A stretch of 43,509 bases of DNA from JACVRM01 sp046262315 (GTDB taxonomy: Bacteria > Actinomycetota > Thermoleophilia > Gaiellales > Gaiellaceae). The stretch lies in assembly GCA_046262315.1 (NCBI GenBank), contig JBHEMZ010000033.1, positions 1-43,509 of the forward strand, read 5' to 3'. The notes under the pieces were generated by a model, which worked only from the letters and a program-made list of their open reading frames with translations, searched no databases and had not been told where the DNA came from. Of the stretch, positions 6,987-16,061 are shown in pieces. The first letter of the stretch is position 1; every line of letters starts with the position of its first letter. A program made the position numbers and the translations under genes.

Positions 6987-9900
6987 CTAGACCGCTGCGA
7001 GGCGCTCGTCGACCGCCCGCACGGCCGCATCGTTGCCCTTGCGAACGAAGCGGGTCCGCGCCTCCTGCAGAGCGCTCTTCGCGTCGGCTTCGCGTCCGGC
7101 CGCTCGGAGCGCGTCGGCGAGCGCGACCAGCGCATCGCCTTGCATGGCCAGAAAGTCGGTCTCGTCCGCGCGCTCGACCGCCTCGCGGGCCAGCGCCTCT
7201 GCTGCGACCGGATCGCGCCTCGCGACGATCTTCGCCCGCGCGGCGCGCCAGGCAATCTGTGCGGCCGCGTCGTCCGCCGCGGCGCTGGCCTGGCCGCGCT
7301 CCGTGAACCGTTCAGCCTCGTCCTCCTGACCCTGTGCGTGGAGGGCCTCGGCGAGCAGGGCCGCGAGCGAGGAGAGGATGCCCGCCTCGCCCATCTCCTC
7401 CATGAGGTCGAAGCCCCGGCGGAACTCGGCCTCCGCCGAGGCGGCCTCTCCCGCGAGGAGCTCGACGCTTCCCGAGAGCAGGGTCTGCGCCGCCAGACCG
7501 CTCGTGTAGCCGATGTCTTCGAGCGAGCTGCGCGCCTCGGCGATGATCGCCCGCGCCTGCGAGTAGCGGCCGAGCATCGCCTCGAAACCGGCCAGGTAGC
7601 TGCGCACGAACGCCTCGGCAACGACGTGGCCGCGCGCCTCCTTGAGGAGCTGCTGACACCGCTCGACGCCGGTCGCCGCGGGGGTCGGGCCCCAGAAGAG
7701 CGCGTTCGCGAGGTAGGAGAGCACCGGGCCCAGCTGTCGCGCTCCCCCGGCCCGACGGGCGTGGCCCAGGGCGCGCTCCAGCGCCTCCGTCGCCGACTCC
7801 CAGCGGCAGCGCGTCGTGTGCACCTCGGCGACGGCGAGCCAGGCGCGGGCGAAGCCCCGCTCGTCGCCGTCTCGCTCGAAGACGGGAAACGCGGTCTCGA
7901 CGACGCGGCGCAGATCGTCGATGTCGATCGAGGGGTCCATGTCGACGTCGATCGAGAGCCGCTGGATCGCCGCGTGCGCGGCGAGACCGTCTGCGCCCGC
8001 CGCCTCGGCGCCCTCGCGTGCCGCGTCGAGCACCTCGCGCGCGGCGTCCGCGCCGCCGAGCGCCCACAACGCGTCGGCGAGATCCAGCTCGCATTCAACG
8101 CGCCGAATTTCGGGCGGAAGCAGCGCTCGCGCCCGCCCGAGCAGGTTCACCGCTGCGGGCGCGTCCCCGCGCTCGGCGGCGCGATGGCCGGCCGCCGCGA
8201 GCTTCCCTCCGGCCAGCTCACCGAGGCGCGAGCCGTCCTCGGCGTCCGAGCCCAGCTCCCAGCGGTAAAGGAACGCCTGCTCGAGGTGGTAGCCGATGAT
8301 TTCCTCGTACTCCGTGACCCGCTCTCCGGCGGCGCGCTCGAGCCACCCTGCGAGCGCCTCGTGCAGCTCCGCGCGAAGCTGTTTCGGCAAGGCGCCGTAC
8401 GCGGCGTCCCGGATGAGGATGTGCTTGAAGCGGAAGGCGTCGTCTCCGGGAAACGAGGCGAGATCCGGCCTGACGAGCTCCTTGCGGACGAGGGCGAGGA
8501 GTTGCGCTCCGAGCGTCTCGCGCACGTCGGGCGGCGACAGCACGGCAACGGCCCCGCGATGAAAGACCTGGCCCTCCACGGAGGCGCGCGACACGATCGC
8601 CTTGTGCGACGGCTGGAGACGGTCGAGCCGCGCGGCGAGCAGCGCCTGGATGGACGGCGGCACGGACGCGTCGGCCAGGCCTGCTGCAGCCACCCAGCGG
8701 CCGTCCTCGCGGCTGAGCAGTCCCTCGTCGAGGAGCATCGCGACCATCTCTTCGACGAAGAGCGGGTTGCCCTCGGCGGCTGCGGCAACGTGACGGCTCA
8801 CCTCCGGAGCAAGCTCTCCGCCCAGCAGCTCGCGTACGAGCTCCTCGGCGTCCGCTGCGGCGAGCGGCTCGAGCAGCACCGACGTCGCGTTCAGCTTCCC
8901 GCCCGCCCAGCTCGTGCGGGTCTCGAGCAGCTCCGGGCGGGCGAGGCAGAGGAGCAGGATCGGCGCGCCGCGCGACCAGTCCGCGACGTGCTCGATGAGG
9001 TCGAGCAGCGTCGGCTCGGCCCAGTGCACGTCCTCGAGGACGACGACCACAGGCTCGGCCGTCGCCAGATGCTCGAGCAGCCGGCGAACGGCCCAGAACC
9101 CTTCGTCGGTTGTCACGGCGTGATCGCCCAGCCCGACGAGGCCCGCGATGCGTCTCGCCACTTCGGCCGCGTCCGGCTCGACTCCCAGCAGCTCGGCGAG
9201 CTTCTCCGTCGCGGCCCCCGGCGGTTCGTCGCCGCCGATGCCCGCCGCCGCGCGCACGAGCTCCGCGATCGGCCAGAACGTGATGCCGTCGCCGTATGGC
9301 AGTGCGCGGCCGCGCAGGATGCGGGCGCGCCCCTCGAGGCGGCGCGACAGCTCGTCGACGATTCGTGTCTTGCCCACGCCGGCGGGGCCTAGCAGGCTGA
9401 AGAGGTGGCAGGCACGCTCGGCGGCGACGCGCTCGAAGGATTGCTCGAGCAGAGCGAGCTCCCGCGAGCGGCCGACGAGCGGTGAGTCGGAGCGCGCTGA
9501 CCGGTCCTCGGCCGCGGTAAGCAGCTCCAGGCGCACGGCGTCGTCGTCGCGCTCCTCGACCTGGGCCCGGTCGCGCACGAGCCGGTGCGTCGAGCGTGCC
9601 AGCAGGATCTCCCCCGGGCCCGCGCGCTCCACGAGCCGCTCGGCGAGCCGTACCGGCGCGCCGCTGACAGTCGCTCCCCGTTTCCCCTCGCCCACGATGA
9701 CCTCGCCGGAGCTGATGGCGAAGCGGGGTTCGGGTCGAACCCTCCAGACGCTCTGCACCTCGGACGAGAAGTCCACGAGCGAGTCGCGCAGGGCCACGGT
9801 TGCCTGGACCGCTCGCAGGGCGTCGTCCTCGAGCACGTGCGGCACGCCGAAGACGGCGGTCACCGAGCCGGCGTCCTCGCGCTCGAGGAGCCCGCCGTGC

Positions 9901-10925
9901 CGCTCGAGCACCTCGCGAGCGGTCGCGAGCGCCCGGGGCGCCAGCCGCTCGAGCGCCTCGGGATCGAGCTCGTCCAGGTCGAGGTCGGCGGCAACGACCG
10001 TGACGGGCTTGCGCTCCCGCTCGGCTGCGGGCGCCGGCGGCTCGGCCGGGCGCGCGGGCGCGGGCGCGAGTGCCGAGGCGAGGCCGGCGACGAACGCCGT
10101 GGCAGACACCGGTCGCTGCTCGGCGGACTTGGCGAGCGCGCTTGCGAGCACGGCGTCGGCAGCCGCGAGCTCGCTGCGGAGCGCCGACAGCATCGGTGGA
10201 TCCTCCGCCAGGTGCGCGTAGATGACGGCGACGTCCTGCTCGTGCTCGTAGGGCAGTCGTCCGGTGAGGAGGCGGTAGGCCATGCACGCGAGCGCGTAGA
10301 CGTCGGCGCGGCCGTCGAGCGCCTTCCCCTCGATCTGCTCGGGCGCGACGTAGTCGACGCTGCCCATGAACTGTCCGGTCGACGTCAGCCGGGTCTCGTC
10401 TGCGACCGTCTTCGTGAGCCCGAAGTCGGTCAGGTAGACGATTTCTCCGGAGATCAGTACGTTGGCCGGCTTCACGTCGCGGTGGACGAGGCCCCGAGTA
10501 TGTGCCGCGTCGAGCGCTCGAGCGACCGCCTCGAGCACCGAGAGCGACCGCTCGTCATCCAGCCGCCCTTCCCGGACGAGGGCGCTCTCGAGGTCCTCAC
10601 CCTCGACGTAGCGCATGGCCAAATAGAGCTGGCCCTCCGCCTCGCCTGCGTCGTAGATGGGGATGACGTTCGGATGGTCGAGCGACGCCGCGAGGCGCGA
10701 CTCGCGCAGGAACCGGTCGCGGAAGCTCGCGTCCGCAGCGAGCTCGGGCGCGAGCAGCTTGAGCGCCACTTGCCGGCCGAGGCTCACCTGCTCGGCGCGG
10801 TACACGACGCCCATCCCTCCTCTGCCGATCAGCTCCTGGATCCGGTAGCCGGCCAGCTCGGCCCCGACGTGTGGGCCGGAGGTCATGCGGCCCTGAGGCG
10901 CCTCGCTGTCACGGTCGGGACTCAC
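6987..10925 (-). CDS. Ser/Thr protein kinase with cyclase-like, AAA ATPase and TPR regions
   Basis: A 1312-residue soluble signalling protein. Residues 27-285 are a complete PknB-type kinase: GRGGMGVVY glycine loop, Lys56, HRDVKPAN (Asp150), DFG 167-169 and APEQ. Residues 305-470 resemble a class III nucleotide cyclase, but the usual metal and base-recognition motifs are altered: ADLDLDEL for the FADL-G motif, EDAGSVTAVFG for GDAVMAVFG, and VRLAERL where VNVAARL is usual, so it is probably a regulatory pseudo-cyclase. Residues 480-800 form an AAA/STAND-type ATPase with Walker A GPAGVGKT (513-520) and Walker B VVVVLEDVHW (626-635). The rest is helical, TPR-like. There is no membrane helix. The GTG start has CAGAAT seven bases before it. 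It follows three secreted-protein genes on the same strand, 55 bases after the nearest. Substrate and ligand are unknown. Confidence 0.9.
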   Translation of the reverse strand: MSPDRDSEAPQGRMTSGPHVGAELAGYRIQELIGRGGMGVVYRAEQVSLGRQVALKLLAPELAADASFRDRFLRESRLAASLDHPNVIPIYDAGEAEGQLYLAMRYVEGEDLESALVREGRLDDERSLSVLEAVARALDAAHTRGLVHRDVKPANVLISGEIVYLTDFGLTKTVADETRLTSTGQFMGSVDYVAPEQIEGKALDGRADVYALACMAYRLLTGRLPYEHEQDVAVIYAHLAEDPPMLSALRSELAAADAVLASALAKSAEQRPVSATAFVAGLASALAPAPARPAEPPAPAAERERKPVTVVAADLDLDELDPEALERLAPRALATAREVLERHGGLLEREDAGSVTAVFGVPHVLEDDALRAVQATVALRDSLVDFSSEVQSVWRVRPEPRFAISSGEVIVGEGKRGATVSGAPVRLAERLVERAGPGEILLARSTHRLVRDRAQVEERDDDAVRLELLTAAEDRSARSDSPLVGRSRELALLEQSFERVAAERACHLFSLLGPAGVGKTRIVDELSRRLEGRARILRGRALPYGDGITFWPIAELVRAAAGIGGDEPPGAATEKLAELLGVEPDAAEVARRIAGLVGLGDHAVTTDEGFWAVRRLLEHLATAEPVVVVLEDVHWAEPTLLDLIEHVADWSRGAPILLLCLARPELLETRTSWAGGKLNATSVLLEPLAAADAEELVRELLGGELAPEVSRHVAAAAEGNPLFVEEMVAMLLDEGLLSREDGRWVAAAGLADASVPPSIQALLAARLDRLQPSHKAIVSRASVEGQVFHRGAVAVLSPPDVRETLGAQLLALVRKELVRPDLASFPGDDAFRFKHILIRDAAYGALPKQLRAELHEALAGWLERAAGERVTEYEEIIGYHLEQAFLYRWELGSDAEDGSRLGELAGGKLAAAGHRAAERGDAPAAVNLLGRARALLPPEIRRVECELDLADALWALGGADAAREVLDAAREGAEAAGADGLAAHAAIQRLSIDVDMDPSIDIDDLRRVVETAFPVFERDGDERGFARAWLAVAEVHTTRCRWESATEALERALGHARRAGGARQLGPVLSYLANALFWGPTPAATGVERCQQLLKEARGHVVAEAFVRSYLAGFEAMLGRYSQARAIIAEARSSLEDIGYTSGLAAQTLLSGSVELLAGEAASAEAEFRRGFDLMEEMGEAGILSSLAALLAEALHAQGQEDEAERFTERGQASAAADDAAAQIAWRAARAKIVARRDPVAAEALAREAVERADETDFLAMQGDALVALADALRAAGREADAKSALQEARTRFVRKGNDAAVRAVDERLAAV

Positions 10926-10932
10926 GCCGTCG

Positions 10933-10938
10933 ATTCTG
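10933..10938 (-). promoter_or_regulatory. Possible -10 hexamer CAGAAT before the kinase gene
   Basis: CAGAAT on the minus strand, seven bases before the GTG at 10925. It is one mismatch from TANNNT, so weaker than the other cases; if real, the kinase has its own leaderless transcript. Confidence 0.3.
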
Positions 10939-10980
10939 CAGGCTTCGGGCCCGCAGCGGCCCGCCGCGCGGCGACGATCA

Positions 10981-13191
10981 CTAGCGCGTGACGCGCACGC
11001 GGTAGGCCTCGGGAGTGGCCGCGAGTACCTCGACCTTCACACCGGCCTGCTTGTCCTCGTACGTGGCAACCTCGATCGGCCCCGTGTCGAGAGGAGCATC
11101 GAGACGCGGACCGCAGCGCGCGATCTCCAGCGGCTCGGGCGGCGCGTTGCCGCCGCGCAGGCGGATCGGCCCCGCGCCCGAGGAGATAGTCGCGTCCACG
11201 AAGTAGACGAGCACGCCGTTGTCGCAGAGGCCCGCGTCTTTGCCAAGCGGCTCGCGGGCCTCGACGACGTAGGCGGTAGACGGGCCCGTCTTCAGCACCA
11301 GCGCCTTCACACCACCCGGTACGGCCAGCGGCGTGAGCGTCTCCGCGAGCGTCCCGGTGGCGTCGAGACAGCGGATCGCGCCGGCCCCGAGCCAGCCGAG
11401 CTTCCACTTGTGCCAGGCAAGGGGATGCGCGCCCGGGGCTACCCAGCTCATCGGATCCCAGCCGCCCACGAAACGCAGGAAGTCGGGAAAGGTCGGCACC
11501 CCAACCTCGTAGAGGTCAGGCAGGTCGAACATGTGCAGCGTCTCGTGCTCGAGCACATGCGCGCCGTAGCCGGCGATCGGCGTGCGGATGTCCGCGCCGA
11601 AGGTGGCGGCGTGCCGCAGCTCGTTGCCGTCGGCCGTCACGCCCGAGCCGGGCTGTGCGTGGAACGCGGGCGAAACCGGGATGGCAGCGCCCTTCGACGA
11701 GACGACGTAGAGGATCTGGTAGCCCGCGAAGTCGACCTCGGCGGCCGCCGCCAGCGCGTCCACGATGTAGGCGCGGTGCTCATCGAAGGTGAGCCCGTCG
11801 GAGAAGCCGTAGGCGCTCGAGGGCTTCGGCATGCGGTACCACTGGTGACGCGGCGCGACCGAGAGCGACATGGCTCCGGACGACACGTTCGCGAACCAAA
11901 CCTGCGCCTCCGGCACGAGCAGGGCGTGGAGGTCCGTGGTCGCTTCGGCCTGCTCGGCGTCCGGGAAGTCGACAAAGATCATCACCGCGCGCAGCTCGCC
12001 CGACGGCCGCAGCCACATGCCGTAGTCGGTCGGGCCCTCGCTGTGGAACGTGCCGGCTCCGGGCGTGAGCGACGGCGAGCACCCGGGGCCTGACACGGCG
12101 GCCGGTACGGCGGGCGCATCCGCGACAGAGGTGACGACGTTCGTGAGGTTGTCGGCTGCGCTCGGGTCGGGGGTCGGCGAGGACACGTACGCGGACATGC
12201 GTGCGTCGCCGGCGCGTTGCAGGCGCAGCACGAGCGTGATCGTCGCGGACTCGCCGACGCCGAGGTTGCCCAGCGCGCACGCCGGCTCCGTGCTGCGGGT
12301 GCACGTGCCTCGCGACGGCACGATCGAAATGACGGTGGCGGACGGAACGGCCGTCGGTCCGGCGATCTCCGCGGGGAGCACGTGCGTCAGTGTCACGCCG
12401 GCGGCGACGCTCGGCCCCTTGTTCGTGACCACCGCCGTGTAACGCTGCTTGTTCCACTGCGTCAACGCGGGGTACGCGGCGCTGAGCGTGACGCCGAGGT
12501 CGGCCTGGGCGCCCGCGGGCGGCGGCGGCACGGCTTCGATCTCCGCGATCGCGGTGGCGTAGTCGTTTCGGGGGTTCCGGTCCAGGTTCGTGGTCGTCAC
12601 GCCCGCGGTGTTGGAGAACGCGCCGGTGCGGAGCGGGCGGGTGACGATGGTGACGACCGCGCTCGCGCCGACTTCCAGAAGCCCGTCGTAGGTGCAGTCG
12701 ACCGTCGCGGTGCCCGAGCAGCTCCAGCGCGAGCCTCCCGCCGAGACCAGTTCGAGCCCGGCTGGCAGCGGGTCGGTGAGGCGTGCCCCGGCGGGCGAAG
12801 GCCCGGCGTTTCGTACCGTGAGCGTGTAGCGGAGCAGGCCGTCGTTCACGACCGTCTTCGTCACCGAGAGGTCCGACACGGGACGGGCCGGCGTCGGTTG
12901 GGTCGACTTCTTCGAGCAGGCCGCGAGCGCCTTCTGGAGCGCCTTCAGCCGCGCCTTCTGCTTCCGCACGAAGGCGGCCCGCTGTTTCTTCGATCGGTGC
13001 TTGCGGAAGTACGCGGCCCGCTGCTTCGGCATCGCCTTGCGGTACGACGCGAGTGCCTTCGTGCGCTGCAGCTTCTGCTTCGCTGCGCAGGCCGTCTCGC
13101 GCGAGGGCTCTGCCGGGCGCGCCGATGCTGCACTCACCGCTGCGAGCCCGACGGCCATAGCCAGAGCAACCACTGCGATGCGAACGATCAC
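10981..13191 (-). CDS. Secreted M6-like metalloprotease with two DUF11 repeats
   Basis: A 736-residue exported protein. Signal peptide 1-24 (VRIAVVALAMAVGLAAVSA then ASA). Residues 35-92 are a Lys/Arg-rich, probably helical segment bounded by Cys35 and Cys92. Two DUF11 Ig-like domains follow (about 106-218 and 227-357, each with LTVRNAG- or VVTNKG-like strands). The protease region starts near 380 (GMWLRPSGELRAVMIFVDFPD) and holds the zinc motif HETLH at 549-553 followed by FDLPDLYE, as in immune-inhibitor-A/M6 enzymes. The GTG at 13191 is chosen for its GGGAGGGGG ribosome site; in-frame ATGs further upstream (13263, 13212) lack one. The substrate is unknown. A paralogue at 13359-16003 lies just upstream. 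Confidence 0.85.
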   Translation of the reverse strand: MIVRIAVVALAMAVGLAAVSAASARPAEPSRETACAAKQKLQRTKALASYRKAMPKQRAAYFRKHRSKKQRAAFVRKQKARLKALQKALAACSKKSTQPTPARPVSDLSVTKTVVNDGLLRYTLTVRNAGPSPAGARLTDPLPAGLELVSAGGSRWSCSGTATVDCTYDGLLEVGASAVVTIVTRPLRTGAFSNTAGVTTTNLDRNPRNDYATAIAEIEAVPPPPAGAQADLGVTLSAAYPALTQWNKQRYTAVVTNKGPSVAAGVTLTHVLPAEIAGPTAVPSATVISIVPSRGTCTRSTEPACALGNLGVGESATITLVLRLQRAGDARMSAYVSSPTPDPSAADNLTNVVTSVADAPAVPAAVSGPGCSPSLTPGAGTFHSEGPTDYGMWLRPSGELRAVMIFVDFPDAEQAEATTDLHALLVPEAQVWFANVSSGAMSLSVAPRHQWYRMPKPSSAYGFSDGLTFDEHRAYIVDALAAAAEVDFAGYQILYVVSSKGAAIPVSPAFHAQPGSGVTADGNELRHAATFGADIRTPIAGYGAHVLEHETLHMFDLPDLYEVGVPTFPDFLRFVGGWDPMSWVAPGAHPLAWHKWKLGWLGAGAIRCLDATGTLAETLTPLAVPGGVKALVLKTGPSTAYVVEAREPLGKDAGLCDNGVLVYFVDATISSGAGPIRLRGGNAPPEPLEIARCGPRLDAPLDTGPIEVATYEDKQAGVKVEVLAATPEAYRVRVTR

Positions 13192-13358
13192 GACCCCCTC
13201 CCTCGCATGCATCTTGGCAGCCATTCGCATGAACTGGCAAAACGGATTCGAGCGTCTTGGCAAGGCCGAGGCCGGTCAGGTAGACGAGAGTCGCTCGCGA
13301 CCAGCACGCCCGGCGCCCCACGGCTGGGCGCTCCTGCGTGTTGACCGGGGCGCACGGG

Positions 13359-16003
13359 TTACGCCGTGACCGTGACCGTGGCGCTCAGCGAGTTGTTGCC
13401 AGCGTTCGGATCGCCGGTTGAAGCCGAGACGGACGGCGCGTTCGTCAGCTGTCCTGTCGCGGTCGGCTTGACCGTGATCGAGACGTTCGTGACCTGGCCG
13501 CTCGACAGCGTGGCAAGCGTGCAGGTGACGGTCTGGCCCCCGGAACAGCCCCAGACTCCGGCGTTGACGGAGACGAACTCAGCGTTTGCCGGAAGGGCGT
13601 CGGTCAGCACGAGATCCTGCGCCGTGTCCGGCCCGTTGTTTCTGATCTGAACGGTGTAGGTCAGGTTCTGGTTCAGCTTTGCGGGATTCGGCGTGAACGA
13701 CAGGCCGCTCATCGCCACGTCGGCCGACGGAAGAGGCGGCGGTGGCGGCGGTGGTGGCGTGACCTTCGACGTGACGCGCACGCGGTAGGCGGTGCCGCTT
13801 GCCCCGAGCACCTCGACGCGCACGTTCTCGTCCTCGAAGACCGCCTGCTCCCCGGGGCCAAGGTCGAGCGGCGCGTTGTAGAGCGGGCCGCACGAGCCAA
13901 GCAGGAGGGTGTCGGGCGCGTTCGGGGTCTTGACGCGCACGGGACCCGATCCTGTGGCGACGGACGCGTCGACGGCGTACACGAGCACGCCGTTGTCGCA
14001 GCGGCCGGCGTCGGGGCCGACCGGCTCGCGCGCCTCGACGACATACGCCAGCGACGGCCCGACCTTCGCGACGACCGCCTTCACACCGCCGACGGCGTCG
14101 AGCGGCGTTACGGTCTCGTCGAGCGTTCCCGCGGCTTGGAGACAGCGAAGCGCGGATGGGTCGAGCCAGCCGAGCTTCCAGCGGTGCCAGGCCAGGAAGC
14201 CCGGGGCGCCGACTCCGGCGCCCATCGGGTCCCAGTTGCCCACTAACGCGTTCAGGACGTAGTAGTCCCCGTTGCCGAGCATGGTGAGGTTGTAGAGGTC
14301 GGGCAAGCCGAAGAGGTGACCGGTCTCGTGCACGACGTTCGCGGGGTCCTTCTGGGATGGCTCGTACGTGACGGCGTGCCGAAGCTCGCGGCCGTCCGCG
14401 ACGATGCCGCTACCCTTGCCCGCGACGAAGGCGAAGTTGCTCCGCGCGAACGTTGCGCCCTTCGCCGGGACGACGTAGACGGCGTCGTACGTGGAGAAGT
14501 CCACGCTCGCATCCGCTGCGGCCACAGCCTCGGCGATGTACGCGCGATGGGTCGCGAAGCTCAGGCCGAGCTGCATCCCGTAGTCGGCCGAGGGCTTCGA
14601 CATCCGGAACCACGCCTCGACGGGCGTGATCTCCAGGTGGAGCCGACCGTACGAGGCCGAGTCGTACCACCCCGTGGCGGTGGCCATCTTCTCGTAGAGC
14701 GCGTGTGCGCTCGGTGTGCGGCGCGTCCTGGAAGTCGACGAAGACCATCACGGCTCTGATAGTCCCGGTGGCGCGCAGGAACGTGCCGTAGTCGGTGGCT
14801 CCCTCGTTGAGCCCGCCCGCCAGCGACGGCGGCACTGCGAGAGACGGGGCGCACTGGCCATCGGCTGCGGCGGGAAGCGGCGGCGACTCGCTCACGGGCG
14901 TCGAGGCCGACGCCGAGTTGTCGGCGGCGTTCGCGTCGGCGCTCGTCGTCGTCGCCGTGACCGTGTTGACGAGCAAGCCCGCCTCTCGGGCGCGCGCGAC
15001 GAGCGTCAGCGTGTAGAAGGCGCCGGGGCTGAGCGTGCCGAGCGCGCACGTCCAGCTCTGACCGCTCGAGCACGTCACTCCGGCAGGCTTCGCGAGCGAT
15101 ACGCCCGAGAGAGGCGGAAAGGGCGTCCGTGACCGACACCTCGGCCGCGGGCGCGCTGCCGACGTTGCGCACGACGATCGTGTAGGTCTGCTTGTTCCAG
15201 CGCGTCAGCCCTACCTGGGCGGTCGAGAGCGACACGCTGACGTCCGCCTTCGCGCCGGGCGGCGGCGGTGGTGGTGGGATGTCCTTGGGAGGCACAGAAG
15301 CGATTTCGGCGCTCGCCGACGACATGTTGTTCGAGCCCACTGGATCGTTGCTCGTGGTCGACACCCGGGCGCTGTTCACGATCGCGCCGGTTCGTGTCGG
15401 GCGGGCCACGAGCGTCAACGTCGCGTCCACGCCAAGGCCGACGAAGCCGTCGTAGTCGCAGACGACTGTCGTTGTGCCCGTGCAGCTCCAACGCGAGCCG
15501 CCGACCGAAACGAGCTCGAGCCCCTCGGGAAGGGCATCGGTGACGCGGGCGCCGCCGGGTGCCGGGCCGGCGTTCCGCACGGTCAGCGTGTAGACGAGGT
15601 TGCCCTGGTTGACCACCGTCTTCGTCAGAGACAGGTCGGAGACCGGCGCGGCCGGAGGGCTGCCGCCCGAGGGCTTCGAGCACGCCGCCAGCGCCTTCTG
15701 AAGCGCCTTCAGCTTCGCCCGCTCGCGCTTGACGAAAACGATGCGCCGCTTCTTCGACTTGTGCTTCTTGAAATAGGCGGCGCGCTGCTTGCGCATGGCC
15801 TTCTTGAACGCGGCCACCGCCTTCGTCCGCTGTGCCTCCACCCTGGCGCTGCACGACTCGGTGCGCGCGGGCGAGCCGACGAAAGCAGGAGCGGAGGCCG
15901 CGTTGGCATGGGCCGACGCGCCGGCAGCCACGACGGCAGTCGCGATCAACGCACATAGCGCGCCACCAATGCAGATCTGGGACAAACCCCTGCTCGCGAG
16001 CAT
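13359..16003 (-). pseudogene. Paralogous M6-like metalloprotease/DUF11 gene with two frameshifts
   Basis: Three reading frames join into one protein of about 880 residues. Segment 1 (16003 to about 15110) has a signal peptide, a Cys-flanked basic helical segment, one full DUF11 domain and the start of a second. A shift in a TCTCTC stretch at about 15107-15113 leads to segment 2, which finishes the second DUF11 domain (AKPAGVTCSSGQSWTCALG) and starts the protease region (GTIRAVMVFVDFQDAP). A second shift at about 14703-14709 leads to segment 3 with HETGH (14316-14330) followed by LFGLPDLYN, and then a proline linker and a third DUF11 domain absent from the paralogue. Each shift equals one extra base. 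All domain cores, including the zinc site, are otherwise kept, so the damage is recent or technical. Confidence 0.8.
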
Positions 16004-16061
16004 GTTCTCACACGACGGGCGCGAGGCCTAGGGGCTGCCCGGCCCATTCCCTCGACGATGT

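Noticed and set aside
7140..9392. Long open frame (750 codons) opposite the kinase gene
   Set aside because: Antisense shadow of a high-GC gene: Arg/Gly/Glu-rich low-information sequence with no recognisable motif, while the opposite strand encodes clear kinase and AAA domains.
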